From Datura wrightii (Eukaryota > Streptophyta > Magnoliopsida > Solanales > Solanaceae): a DNA stretch of 64,000 nt. The DNA is taken from NCBI GenBank assembly GCA_035772735.1, contig JASDFA010000027.1:152642001-152706000 (forward strand), given 5' to 3'. Under the pieces are notes generated by a model, which saw nothing but the letters and a program-made list of their open reading frames with translations, was not told the origin of the DNA and made no database searches. Position 1 is the first letter of the stretch; the number at the start of each line of letters is the position of its first letter. A program made the translations under genes and the position numbers. Positions 1 to 10,719 of the stretch are shown here, piece after piece.

Positions 1-1006
1 CCAGTTCAAGATTCTGGTCCGATAAGGCTCTCAGGGTACATGTAGCTATTCGTCCCTGACTAGTCTTGGGCCCCAGTTTCAAGCTATAAGCCTAGTAGGT
101 CAGTTTAGGTTTTCCAGTGGGAGTAGAACTTAGTACCGAGTGGGTCGGGGTTCTAGCGCATCCAGGTTCCCAGAATTATGTTGCCAACATAGTTTTTAGT
201 ATTACATGGCCTGATTGGCCCCAGATATATTTTTTTGATCACTCAGTTCATGCCTTTTCTACCCCAAGGTATATTGGGTCCAACCATTAGGGTGCATAGA
301 TCGGACTCCATATCTAGCTCACGTGGTTAAATATCGGTTAAAGACTCTCCCACTAGTCCGTCCAGTCCAGTTTCAGAATAAGCAGCTCAGTTTAGTATAG
401 TATCTCAGATTCAGTGATTTAGACTTAGCGCATGTCCATGACCATCAGACAGGGTTGCCTTGACCATTTTAGATTATATCAGTAGTTCAGCTCAGTACTT
501 GCTGGTTATAGCGTGTCATTTCTGTTCAGTCTTTATATTCAATATGTCTCTCCCACTTACTCAGTACATTCAAAGTACTGATGCATACTTTTCATGCTGT
601 ATCTTTCATGATACAGCTACAGGTTCTCAAGTTTAACATAGATAGTTACTTCAGTTTCAGAGCATTCTATTCCAGCAGATCAGAGTGTGAGTCCTCCTCA
701 TTCGAGGGCTTGTTTATTTATTTCAGTTGGTTCTGTTTAGACTTAGAGTTAGTTGGGGGTTTGTCCCAGAAAATCCTCAGTTAGATGGATTTCAAACAAA
801 TATAGCATTCAGTGTTTTCAGTTTATTAAAGATTTGAACCTTCACTTTTAGATTTGTTCTTCTTAAATAATTTATGCTATTATTTTTAAGTTCCGCTGTG
901 CATGTTTACTCAGAATGTTAGTGTAAGATAGACCAGGGGTTGACTTGGGGTCACTTATGGCTTCAAGTACCATGTTACGTCCAGGGTGTAGGCTCGGGGC
1001 GTGACA
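1..1006 (+). repeat. 5' LTR of element A (3' part only)
   Basis: This is the 3' 1006 bases of an LTR whose full partner is 6243-8734. It ends in GTGACA just before the primer-binding site. It holds two inverted repeats, TCAGTAC/GTACTGA (561-567, 575-581) and CTGTATC/GATACAG (597-603, 610-616), and a GTGAGT splice-donor-like site at 687-692. The open frame at 581-784 lies in LTR sequence and has no family similarity I recognise. Confidence 0.9.
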
Positions 1007-1009
1007 AAC

Positions 1010-1027
1010 TTGGTATCAGAGCACTAG
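1010..1027 (+). other. Primer-binding site of element A
   Basis: TTGGTATCAGAGC follows the LTR end after a three-base gap. This is the usual sequence complementary to the 3' end of initiator methionine tRNA in plant Ty3-gypsy and copia elements. It primes minus-strand synthesis during reverse transcription. Confidence 0.88.
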
Positions 1028-1226
1028 GTTTAGAGTATCCTCATCAAGTCTGAAAGCCGCATCGAGTAGTGTCCTTTTCATGGGTGTGAAGTGTACCACA
1101 CTTATGATGAGGAGGCTATGAGATGTTATTGGGAAAATTCCCCGTTTGTTCATGTTCTTTATCATGCATTAAAGTCCAATTCCAAAGGCTTCTTTCTAAA
1201 TCGTGTCCTTTTCCTTTCAGTGAACA

Positions 1227-2260
1227 ATGTCTCCTCGACATGGAAATGGATGAAGAGGCAGACACGCGAACAGACATGCTCCACCAGCTTCGATAGTTTC
1301 TCAGGATGAATCCTTATCCACCACCGAATTTAGGGCGGCCATTCAGTTGCTAGCTCAAATAGTCACCAATCAAGTGAACCGCAGGTGGATCCAGTAGCCA
1401 CAAGTGGGTTTGCAGCTACTGCTCAGGTGTAGGATTTCACCCGCATAAACCCTCCAGACTTTCACGGAACAATGGTGGGAGAGGACCCACAAGGCATTGT
1501 AGATGAGGTCAGGAAGATTACTAGTATCATGGGTGTTAGCTCCTCCGAGAGTGCTGACCTGGCTGCCTACCAGCTAAAAGGGGTAGCCCTGGTTTGGTAC
1601 GGGCAGTGGAAGGAGGGTCGGTCAGCAGAAGCAGCACCAGTTGAGTGGGAGGAGTTTCATACAACTTTTCTGGAAAGGTTTTTTCCTGGGGAATTGAGGG
1701 AGGCTAAGATGGCCGAGTTTATGAACCTATGGAAGGGCAACCGGACAGTGGAGGAGTATGCTCTGGAGTTTACTAGATTATCAAAGTATGCACCAAAGAT
1801 GGTGGTCAAGCCGAGGACTCGCATGTTGAAGTTTGTAAATGGAGTGTCTAACCTGGTCCTCAAAGAGTGCAGGACGACAATGCTAATCAAGGACATGAAT
1901 CTTTCTAGTTTAATTGTGTATGCCCAGCAGATTGAGGTAGAGAAGCTGAAAGACATGGACCGTAAGAACAAGAGGGAGCCGCCCACAACAACAACAACAA
2001 TAGTAGAGGGACCCAACACCTAGTTCAGCCAGCGCACCAACCTTTTGGTCCTGCCAGGATCGAAGGGGTGGGTCTACTGGTACTCTATCTCAGGCCCCCA
2101 GTAAAGGAAACAAGTATCCAGCTTGTCCCATGTGTGGTAGAAATCACCAATGAGAATGCCTTCAAGAACGAGAGGGTTGTTTCCGGTGTGGACAGCTTGG
2201 ACATAGGCTTAGGGAGTGCCCATCTGTAGGGAGAGGAAGATCATAGTCCACTAAATTATC
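1227..2260 (+). pseudogene. gag of element A, degenerate
   Basis: Gag forms the virus-like particle and binds the RNA. The likely start is ATG at 1227, just after a TTTCAG acceptor-like site, but the frame stops after eight codons. The capsid domain is best preserved at 1472-2023, with WEEFHTTFLERFFP, a VEEYALEFTRLSKYAP block and a CRTTML block typical of the retrotransposon gag family. After a frameshift, a two-part zinc knuckle follows in another frame: CPMCGRNH at about 2124 (with one stop) and CFRCGQLGHRLREC at about 2178-2219. At least two frameshifts and several stops make it non-functional. Confidence 0.88.
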
Positions 2261-2329
2261 AGCTCCAGCAGGCCGACCAGCTCAGCAGGCCAACCCATCA
2301 GGTACATATGGCGGTCAACGCCTGAATCA

Positions 2330-2800
2330 TTTTTATGCTCTCTTTTCTAGTCAGGATCAGGAAAGTTCACCTGACGTAGTTACTAATATATGGCGTCTTT
2401 TTCATCTAGACTTGTATTCCCTCCTAGATCTAGGAGCTACTCTTTCGTTTGTAACTCCTTATGTAGCAGTTCAGTTTGACATCAGTCCAGAGGTCCTATC
2501 AGAACCCTTCTCAGTTTCCACCTAGTTGGCGAGTCGGTTAGAGCTAGTGGGTGTATATAAACTGCCCAGTCTCAGTCTTGAATAAAATCATTCCAGCTGA
2601 TCTTGTAGAGCTAGACATGGTTCACTTTGACCTTATTCTAGACATGGATTGGTTACACTGTTGCTATGCCTCAGTTGACTGCAGGACTAGAGTTTTCAAG
2701 TTTCAGTTTCCAGATGAGCCCATGTTAGAATGGTCGGATAGCAGTTCAGCGCTTAAGGGTAGGTGTATTTCCTACCTCAAGGCCCAAAAACTCATTTCCA
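2330..2800 (+). pseudogene. Aspartic protease domain of element A, degenerate
   Basis: The protease cleaves the Gag-Pol polyprotein. The active-site strand is at 2418-2465 and reads LLDLGATLSFVTP; the usual third residue of the D-x-G motif region is altered to Leu. The C-terminal signature lies in another frame at about 2625-2655 as LILDMDWLHCCY, with Asp in place of the usual Gly. A frameshift near 2520-2550 separates the halves. Family membership is clear; activity is not expected. Confidence 0.82.
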
Positions 2801-2880
2801 AAGAGTGTCTATATCATCTGGTTCGGGTCAAGGATTCCAACTTTGAGACCCCAATCATTCAGTCATTTCCAATTGTTAGA

Positions 2881-3700
2881 GAATTCCTGTATGTATTTCC
2901 CGAAGATCTTCCTGGAGTTCCCCCTGAATGGGAAATAGACTTCGGGATAGATCTCCTTCCAGATACTCAGCCCATCTCCATCACTCCTTACAAAATGGCT
3001 CCAGATGAGCTTAAGGAGTTGAAGGATCAGCTAAAAGCTCTTCTTGATAAGGGTTTCATCAGACCCAGTATCTCTCCCTAGGGTGCTCCAGTGCTATTCG
3101 TGCATAAGAAAAACGGTACCCTCAGAATGTGCATAGATTACCGTCAGCTGAACAAAGTCACAGTCAAGAACAGATATCCCTTACCTAGAATAGATGACCT
3201 ATTCGATCAGCTTCAGGGAGCCAGTTGTTTCTCCAAGATCGATCTCAGGTCAGGATATCATCAGTTAAGGGTTAGAGAAAGTGACATACCGAAAACAACA
3301 TTTAGAACTTGGTATGGTAACTATGAGTTTGTGGTGATGTCATTTGGGTTGACTAATGCCATAACAGCTTTCATAGACCTAATGAACAGGGATTTCAAGC
3401 TGTACCTGGATATGTTCTCATTGTATTTATCGATGACATTCTGGTGTACTCCAGAGATAAGGAAGAGCATGCCAATCACCTAAAGTTAGCATTATAGACT
3501 CTCAGAGATAGCCAGTTATTCGCCATGTTCAGTAAGTGTGAATTTTGGTTGAAGTCTGTGACCTTCTTGGGTCATGTTGCCTCAGGTGAAGGAATACAAG
3601 TAGATCCTCATAAAATAGCAGCAGTGAAGGATTGGCCCAGACCTACCTTTCCTACTAAAATTAGGAGTTTTCTGGGCTTAGCAGGTTATTACTGACGATT
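2881..3700 (+). pseudogene. Reverse transcriptase domain of element A, degenerate
   Basis: RT copies the element RNA into DNA. The N-terminal part is readable at 2881-3483 with one TAG stop at 3079-3081, including LRMCIDYRQLNKVTVKNRYP, LPRIDDLFDQLQGA and FSKIDLRSGYHQLR. The catalytic FIDD box survives at 3426-3437 but lies one frame away, because a frameshift occurs near 3400. Later blocks (FSKCEFWL, FLGHV, IRSFLGLAGYY) carry stops at 3495 and in the AGYY block. Both catalytic aspartates are still encoded, yet no continuous reading is possible. Confidence 0.9.
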
Positions 3701-4006
3701 TGTGGAAGGTTTCTCCTCCATAGCATCTCCTCTGACCAAGCTAACCTAGAAGAAGGTAAATTTCTAGTGCATCTCCTATAACCAAGCTTAGTAGGTTATT
3801 ACCGATGGTTTGTGAATGGTTTCTCCTCCATAGCATCTCCTCTGACCAAGCTAACCTAGAAGATGGTAAATTTCCAGTGCATCTCCTCTGACCAAGCTTA
3901 GCAGGTTATTACCGACGGTTTATGGAAGGTTTCTCCTCCACAGCATCTCCTCTGACCAAGCTAACCCAGAAGAAGGAAAATTTCCAGTGGTCGCATGAGT
4001 GTGAGA
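3677..4006 (+). repeat. 110-bp tandem triplication inside pol of element A
   Basis: Three tandem copies begin at 3677, 3787 and 3897, spaced exactly 110 bp. Each carries the RT-to-RNase H connection segment (AGYY.RFVEGFSSIASPLTKL). Because 110 is not a multiple of three, each unit shifts the frame. The copies differ by point changes, so the array is not recent. Other Del elements in the window have one copy of this segment. Confidence 0.93.
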
Positions 4007-4470
4007 AGAGTTTTCAGGAGTTAAAGACTCAACTCACTACCGCTCCAGTTTCGACCCTGCCAGAAATGGACAGATGGGTTGGTTGTATATTTTGATACCT
4101 CCAGAGTTGGACATGGTTGCATTTTGATGCAGAGGGGCAAAGTAATAACCTATGCCTCCAGACAGCTCAAAGTTCACGAGAAAAATTATCCAACTCATGA
4201 CTTGGAATTTGCAGCAGTGGTATTCTTATTAAAAATATTGATACACTACTTGTACGGAGCTCATGTGGACGTTTTCACATATCACAAGAGTCTTCAGTAG
4301 GTGTTTATCCAGAATGACCTAAACCTTCAATAGAGAAGGTGGTTAGAGCTCCTGACAGATTATGACATTATTGTGCTTTATCACCTAGGCAAGGCCAATG
4401 TGGTGGCTGACGCCCTAAGTAGGCGATCTATGGGAAGTATAGCTCAATTTGAAGGAGGAAAAAGGGAGTT
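3980..4470 (+). pseudogene. RNase H domain of element A, degenerate
   Basis: RNase H removes the RNA strand during reverse transcription. The segment begins with CEKSFQELKTQLTTAPV at about 4000, then after a frameshift FDTSRVGHGCILMQRGKVITYASRQL, HDLEFAAV and YGAHVDVFT (4079-4300). The third catalytic Asp is replaced by Tyr (FTYHKSLQ). Stops at 4300 and about 4333 precede VADALSRRS, which still holds the last Asp. Similar to the better-preserved domain at 33952-34452. Confidence 0.87.
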
Positions 4471-5999
4471 AGCAAAGGATGTTAACAGACTAGCTCGGTT
4501 AGGGGTGCAACTAGTAGACTCAGCCGAGGGTGGAGCAGTAGTACAAAGCGGGTCAGACTCATCTTTGGTAGTTGAAGTTATGTCTAGACAAAATGAAGGT
4601 CCAGTTCTACTTAAACTCAAGGAGGCGGTTGTCAGAAAAAAAAGTTGAGGCTTTCTCCCAAGGGGGAGATGGAGTGCTTCGTTATCAGGGAAGGTTGTGT
4701 GTGCCAGATATCAATGAGTTGAGATAGCAGATTTTGGCGAAGGCACACAGCTCAAGGTATTCTATTCACCCTGGTGTCACTAAAACGTACTGCGACTTGA
4801 GGGACATTTACTGGTAGAATGGCATGAAAAGAGACATTGCCGAATTTGTAGCAAAGTTCCTGAACTACCAGTTGGTCAAGGTGGAAGATCAAAGGCCAGG
4901 GGGCATGACTCAAGATATCAATATACCCATGTGGAAGTGGGAAGACGTAAATATGGACTTTATTATGGGTCTACCTCGGACTCATCGGTGACGTAACTAT
5001 ATTTGGGTGGTAGTAGACCGGATGACTAAGTCAGCACATTTCCTCCAAAACAAAACCACAGATTAAGTTAAGGATTATATTCGGGAGCTGGTTAGACTTC
5101 ATGGGGTTCCGTTGGCTATTATTTCAGATAGGGGTACCCCGTTCATCTGCCATTTCTAGATGTCTTTTCAGAAGGGACTTGGCACTCAGGTCAAGCTCAG
5201 TACAATTTTTCACCCGCAGACAGATGGGCAAGCTGAGCGGACTATTCAGACTCTAAAGGACTTGCTAAGAGCGTGTGAGATCAATTTCAAGGGTAATTTG
5301 GATTACCATCTTCCTCTTATCGAATTTGTGTACAACAACAGCTACCATTCGAGCATTTAGATGGCCTCGTTTGAGGCATTGTATGGTAGGAGGTGTAGAT
5401 CTCCTATAGGATAGTTTGAAGTAGGTGAAGCTACTTTTATAGGGCTAGACTCGGTTAATAAGGCAATGCAGAAAGTTCAGCTCATTTGAGAAAGGTTAAA
5501 AACAGCTCAGAGCCACTAGAAATCTTATGTAGATGTGCGAAGAAGAGAGTTGGAGTTTGCAGTTGATTATTCGGTGTACCTAAAAATTTCACCAATGAAA
5601 GGGGTGATGACGTTTGGAAAGAAGGGGAAGCTTAGTCCAAGGTATGTGGGACGTTCTAGAATTTTGAGGCATATCGGCAACGTAGCCTATGATCTAGAGT
5701 TACCTTCAGAACTAGCAGTTGTAGATTCAGTTTTCCATGTATCACTTTTGAAAAAGTGTATCGGAGATCCAACCTCTGTGGTGCCACTGGATAATGTGGC
5801 AGTCAAGGATAGCCTCACCTATGAGGAGGTACCAGTTCAAATCCTAGACCGACATGTTCGTAGGTTGAGGAATAAGGAAATATCTTTAGTCAAGGTTTTA
5901 TGGAAGAATCAGTAAGTTGAAGGAGCTACATGGGAGGCTGAAGCAGATATGAGGCCCAAATACCAACACTTGTTCTTTACCGACTCTGTTGCAGTTTGA
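4471..5999 (+). pseudogene. Integrase and chromodomain of element A, degenerate
   Basis: Integrase inserts the cDNA. The His pair of the zinc finger is present (AHSSRYSIH, about 4743) but both Cys are lost (AKFLNYQL). The catalytic residues survive, split among frames: Asp in VNMDFI (about 4950), Asp in IISDRGT (about 5125) and Glu in GQAERTIQTL (about 5230). The C-terminal part (5535-5915) has the MKGVM.FGKKGKLSPRYVG block, FHVSLLKK and a chromodomain-like segment (TYEEVPVQILDRHVRRLRNKE, then WEAEADM after a stop). Around ten stops or frameshifts occur. Confidence 0.88.
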
Positions 6000-6225
6000 T
6001 AGGTGAATTTTGTTTTAAGACCTGAACTAGGTTTTGAATTCAGTTCATGTATCTAAATTTTTTTCTGAATTTGGTTGTGTTTATGAAATGAAAAATTCAG
6101 TTCTATTATATTCTCCAAATTGGAGGTAGTCACTTCGGGCGTTTTCATATTGAATGAGCAGTATTTAAATGTTTTGATTGTTATTTTCTGGTTGCTATGA
6201 GATTTATAACATTGGAGACGAATTT

Positions 6226-6242
6226 TTCCAAGGGAGAGATAT
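6226..6242 (+). other. Polypurine tract of element A
   Basis: CCAAGGGAGAGATAT lies directly before the TG of the 3' LTR. It is the plus-strand primer site. Its position and its match to the tracts at 36146, 54975 and (minus strand) 45247 fix the LTR start. The 220 bases before it are untranslated spacer. Confidence 0.85.
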
Positions 6243-8734
6243 TGTAATGCCTCGGAAGCTCAAAATCAATATCTGGGACTTAATTAAGAAAATATGGAAC
6301 ACTGCAGAAAAGTTGCAGAACGACCAACCTGATGGTTCGTTAAGGGACCTAATGACTTGTCAGGTCAGCTGTGAGAAGGATGCCAAGAATATGTTTCAGT
6401 GTTCCTAATGGACAACCCAATGAGTCGTTGTTAGGCCACACGACTTGTTAAGTCATCCGTTTCCAAGACGAAGTTTTAGAATTTGACAAGTAGACAGTGT
6501 ACTTGACGGATGGTCACCACAAGTCATCATTAGCAGTAACAACTCGTCAGGTCCTTCGTTTCAAGTCATACCTTCCCTTCATACCAATGTACCTGAAAGA
6601 TTAGATGACAAGTCGTTCCCAGTCATGATGACAGTAGATATTTTCCAGTGTACTTGACGAGGGGATCCAACGGCTCGTTGGACCTAGTAACACGTTGTTA
6701 GGTCACCCGTTAGGGATACCGAACAGTTTTTCCATGTGAATATCAAAGGGCTATTTAGTAGTTTCCTATTCTCCCAAGCATTAAACCATATCGTTTAAGC
6801 ACCAGTTTCATATGTTTTAGTTCCTCCCCTCACTCTCACGCTAATCCTCAGAAGAACATCGTAGAATTCTCTCTCAGGGTATTTCAGAGTAAAGGCTAGG
6901 GATGAACTTTCTTCATTGATTTTCGGGAAGATTCTCCAGGTTATTTCGCCAGGTATGTGGGGCTTTAGCAAGGGGATTGTTCTTCCCTTGTGCCCCTAAG
7001 ATCCTCCTCTAATTCCTCTATCAATTTTAAGCCCTGAGTCTTTCGAATAGGAAGAGTATTCATGTTTATTTTAGTTGATTTCACTTAGAACGATATTCAT
7101 GTATATTGTTGATATGATTCCCATAAATTCCTTATCATATTGTCATTGTTCATGGAAAAAAGGTGAATTTAAGCCCTAATTTTTTGATTAATGATTTTAC
7201 ATGCTAAATTCCCTCTAGTGAATGAAGAATGCTTAGGGCTAAATTCCTAGAATTTCTTGCTATGCATATATGTTGGGTAAATATCCCGTGAATGAGAATG
7301 ACTTTTGGCTCTGTTGAATGAAATTCCCAAATTCTTGAAATTTCTTTATAGTATGAATTTGCCCGTGTTGTCGGCATAAATGAGCTCTCTATTAGCTTCT
7401 TAGAAATTCAGTTAGTTAAGACACAGAACTCTATCAGTTTAGTCTTTGTTAGAATCATATCAATCTAGCTTAAGTCGGATTTTAGCAACCTTAGTGGTGT
7501 CCAAAAAATGTCAGCTGATCAGTTTGACTCCAATTTACTTTCGAGGTGTCAGTGGTGCCTCCTAGTTTTCAAAATCAGATTCAAATTTCAGTTTTTTGGT
7601 CCATTTGGCAGTCATGAAATTTAGTTATAGCACTAACAAGCCCTAGGACCCCAGTTCAGTTATTAGTTGTTCTATAGATGGTTGCGACGCTTCTACAGAG
7701 GAAGTTGTGACTGGTCTTACAACCCAGTTCTAGATTTTGGTCCGATAAGGCTCTCAGGGTACATGTAGCTATTCGTCCATGACTAGTCTTGGGCCCCAGT
7801 TTCAAGCTATCAGCCTAGTAGTTTAGTTTAGGTTTACCAGTGGGAGTAGAACTTATCACCTAGCGGGTCGGGGTTCCAGCGCACCCAGGTTCCCCAGAAC
7901 TACATTGCCAGCGTAGGTTTCAGTATTACTTTTCCTGATAGGCCCCTGATATATTTTTTTGATCACTCATTTCATGCCTTTTCTACCCTAGAAAGGTATA
8001 TTGGGTCCTACCAGTAGGGTGTATACATCAGACTCCACTCTAGCTCATGTCGTTAAATATCGGTTAAAGACTCTCCCACTTGTCAGTCCAGTCCAGTATT
8101 AGAATAAGCAGCTCAGTTCAGTACAGTATCTTAGATTCAGTGATTTAGACTTAGGGAATGTCCATGACAATCGGATAAGGTCGCCTTGACCATTTCATAT
8201 TGTATCAGTAATTGAGCTCAATACTTGTTGGTCATGGCATGTCATTTTATTTCAGTCTTTATATTTAGTATGTCTCTCCCACTTACTCAGTACATTCAAT
8301 GTACTAACGGATGCTTTTTATGCTGTATCATTTCATGATACAGCTGCAGGTTCTCATGTTCAGCATAGATAGTTGCTTCAGTTTCAAAGCATTCAATTCT
8401 AGCAGATCAGAGTGTGAGTCCTTCTTATTCGAGGGCTTGTTTATTTATTTCAGTTGGTTCTATTTATACATACAGTTAGCTGGGGGTTTGTTCTAGCAAC
8501 TCCTCAGTTAGATGGCTTTCAGAAAAATATGGCTTTTAGTGTATTTAGTATATTTAAAGATTTGAACCTTTACTTTCAGATTTGTTCTTCTTAAATACTT
8601 TATGCAATTATTTTTAAGTTCAGTTGTGCATGTTTACTCAGAATGTTAGTGTATGATAGACCTGGGGTTGACTTGGGGTCACTTGTGGCTTCAATTACCG
8701 TGTTACGTCCGGGGTGTAGGCTCGGGGCGTGACA
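6243..8734 (+). repeat. 3' LTR of element A (complete, 2492 bp)
   Basis: It begins TGTAATGCC after the polypurine tract and ends GTGACA. Its 3' 1 kb matches 1-1006 throughout, with visible substitutions and small indels. Inverted repeats: AGTACATT/AATGTACT (8289-8296, 8298-8305) and CTGTATCA/TGATACAG (8323-8330, 8336-8343). The first 500 bases contain several copies of a GACTCGT-like motif. The same LTR family recurs on the minus strand at 12729-15181. Confidence 0.93.
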
Positions 8735-8789
8735 AGGTCTGTGAACTATGAGCCGATAGGTAACATACATCTTTGTAGTGTCATAGCTT

Positions 8790-9250
8790 CACTAGTTTTT
8801 GCTCAAAAGTAAGAGGATCCAAGTGCCTTCATAATTCCTTGTATGTTTGGTGATTTTAAGATTGCGAAGGAACTTTGTGACTTAGGTTCAAGAATCAACC
8901 TAATGCCATTAGATATATTCAAATAGTTGGGCTTGGGAGCCCCCACACTAATGTTAATGTGGCTATTGATGGCAGACCGCACAGTCAAGCCAATGGGGAT
9001 CTTATTGGATGTGCTTGTTAAGGTGGACCATTTCATCTTTCCAGCAGACACCATAATCCTAGAGTTCGTGGTTGATTTTAAGGTCCCCATTATGTTGGGG
9101 CAACCATTCCTAGCCACTGGGAGCGCCTTGGTAGATTTTTGGAAGCTGGCCAACTAAAATTCAGCCTAAATAAAGAGGAGCTAACTTTTAACATCTGTCA
9201 GTCAATGAAGCCACCCAATGAGTTCAGTGTTGTCTTAGTAATTAATTACG
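8790..9250 (+). pseudogene. Athila-type aspartic protease remnant
   Basis: The reading includes FTK-like IIPCMFGDFKIAKELCDLGS, then RINLMPLDIF (active-site Asp codon 8879-8881), LLMADRTVKPMGILLDVLVK, VDHFIFPADTIILEF and VPIMLGQPFLATGSALVDF. These are the ordered blocks of the Athila protease. A stop interrupts it near 8924 and another follows at 9157. The tail ELTFNICQSMKPPNEF continues to about 9235. The domain is recognisable but broken and lacks its polyprotein. Confidence 0.82.
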
Positions 9251-9289
9251 ATTCTGAGTTTCTAGATAAATTATGAGTAGTCAAGAGAA

Positions 9290-10719
9290 TTGTGTCATGT
9301 GGCGACGTAAATTAGGCGATTCTTAGGAGGAATCTCATGAGGAGGTTTGGTGATGTCTTAGTAACTAGACCACAACCATCGTGCTGCGACGTTAAATAAG
9401 GCACTTCTTGGGAGGCAACCCAAGAATCTTAACCTTTGGTGTGCTCAATGTGGCAGTAAAACAAAAATTGGTGGGAGAAAAAATTGCAGACTAGACCAGT
9501 ACTACGGTTCGTAGTACAACTCATAAGAGCTTTATAAGGCTTTTGTAACAGTCGTGGTAAAAAATAGAAGCTGAAATTCATGTTACGGTTGGTCATTACG
9601 ACTCATACACTAATTGTACGAGTCGTAGTACTCACTGTAAGGATGAATTGCACTAAAAGTAGAGTTTTATAGACAATCACTTATGAGACATTGTACGAAT
9701 CATACCTTCGTGGTACGAGTCATAACATGCAGTCATAGGTCCCCAGATAAGTTTCCTATGTCTTCTTCTATGAGTTCTAGGGACGAGTCGTAGGTCCAAC
9801 ATCCAACTCATGGTACTAGTCGTGATGGGCTAAATTAATGAACCTGACCCAACTCGACCCGGATCCCCAAAATTCTGCCCTTACCTATTTAAATCAAAAC
9901 CCTTCATACCTTAACACCCACGTGAACATACACTTCTCACCCACGATTCTCACACTCGTAACTCAAAATCCCAAGAAATTCAAGCTCAATTTTGTGCAAG
10001 ATTCCATCTGTGCAGTCGCAAATCCTACCTTAATCACTTAAACAAGCAAGAAGTCACACAAACCCTTAAAAATTCAAGTAAGTAAACATGTTCAAATTAC
10101 AAAACTTTTGCTTTGTACAAAGTGATATACCTCAGTGATTTCTCAAACATAGAAAAAATGGCTTAAGGAAGATGATCATTAGGTTTTGTGATTTCGTTGA
10201 ATGGGTAGGAATGTGAAATGCCAAACATCAAACTTTATAGCTAAAAAAAATGAGTTAGGGGATCTGCTATCTAATGGATGTGTACTAGGTCGATGTATTT
10301 AATGGACTTTGGTAGCATAGAATGGGGAAGTTTGAGTACCACGTTTGAACAAATCATTTGCCTAAATAACTGAACTAACCATGGTGAGGACAGGCTTCAC
10401 AAGCCTTCATACGACTCGTAAGAGGGCTTGTTGGGACTGTCCTAAGCGAGTTGTAACTGACCTCGATGGTATGAAACTTGGCACAACCCATAGTTTCCTA
10501 CAATAAGTCGTATCATGTAATCATACCACAAATCTGAAAGGGTCAAAGTTCAAAAGAAACGGTACAATCGTTACTACAACTCGTGAAAATAAATCATGAT
10601 CCATAACACGAATCGCAGAAAAATATAGAAGAACACAATTAGGGGAACCCTCAGTATGACTCTTAGTAAAAACCATACCATCAAAGTATGAGTCATAACT
10701 AGGAGACGTGATAGGCTTA
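9290..10719 (+). other. Non-coding Athila downstream region
   Basis: TGCTGCGACGTTAAATAAGG and CTTGGGAGGCAACCCAAG (about 9383-9425) are sequence landmarks I associate with the region after pol in plant Athila elements. A related, more decayed copy precedes it (about 9303-9340). Beyond 9440 there is no convincing coding sequence; a 67-codon frame at 9838-10041 has no domain. Copies of TACGAGTCGTA/ACGACTCGT-like motifs are scattered at 9500-9830 and 10400-10700. Confidence 0.55.
9883..10085 (+). promoter_or_regulatory. Possible internal promoter and splice donor in Athila region
   Basis: A TATTTAAAT box at about 9888 is followed by a C- and A-rich stretch like a plant 5' UTR and by TTCAAGTAAGTAAAC at about 10073, a good splice-donor match. 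Some Athila elements carry an envelope-like frame here that would need a subgenomic transcript. That assignment is inference; no envelope-like protein is readable. Confidence 0.25.

Larger units (their letters stand above)
1..8734 (+). mobile_element. Element A: Del/Tekay-type Ty3-gypsy retrotransposon, left end outside window
   Basis: Two copies of one LTR sequence flank a gag-pol region: 1-1006 matches the 3' part of 6243-8734, base 1 corresponding to about 7723. Domain order is gag, protease, reverse transcriptase, RNase H, integrase and a C-terminal chromodomain-like segment. With the primer site type this fits Ty3-gypsy chromoviruses of the Del/Tekay group. Stops and frameshifts interrupt every domain, so the element is dead. 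The left target-site duplication is not visible; the five bases after the 3' LTR are AGGTC. Confidence 0.92.
8735..10719 (+). mobile_element. Athila-type Ty3-gypsy fragment (protease plus downstream non-coding region)
   Basis: A protease domain of the Athila type is followed within 150 bp by the region that normally lies after pol in such elements, so RT, RNase H and integrase have been deleted. The fragment is bounded by the 3' LTR of element A on the left and by an LTR start at 10720 on the right. No LTR of its own is visible. Confidence 0.75.

Noticed and set aside
1010..1027. tRNA-like sequence
   Set aside because: Only the short complement of a tRNA 3' end: a primer-binding site, with no cloverleaf around it. 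The same holds at 12711, 23073, 31131, 48571 and 49915.
1657..2019. 120-codon minus-strand frame
   Set aside because: Antisense to the gag capsid domain of element A; no domain of its own.
8803..9153. 116-codon minus-strand frame
   Set aside because: Antisense to the Athila protease, whose plus-strand reading is clear.
9838..10041. 67-codon frame near the Athila fragment as an envelope-like gene
   Set aside because: No signal peptide, membrane segment or other envelope feature; it looks like leader sequence.
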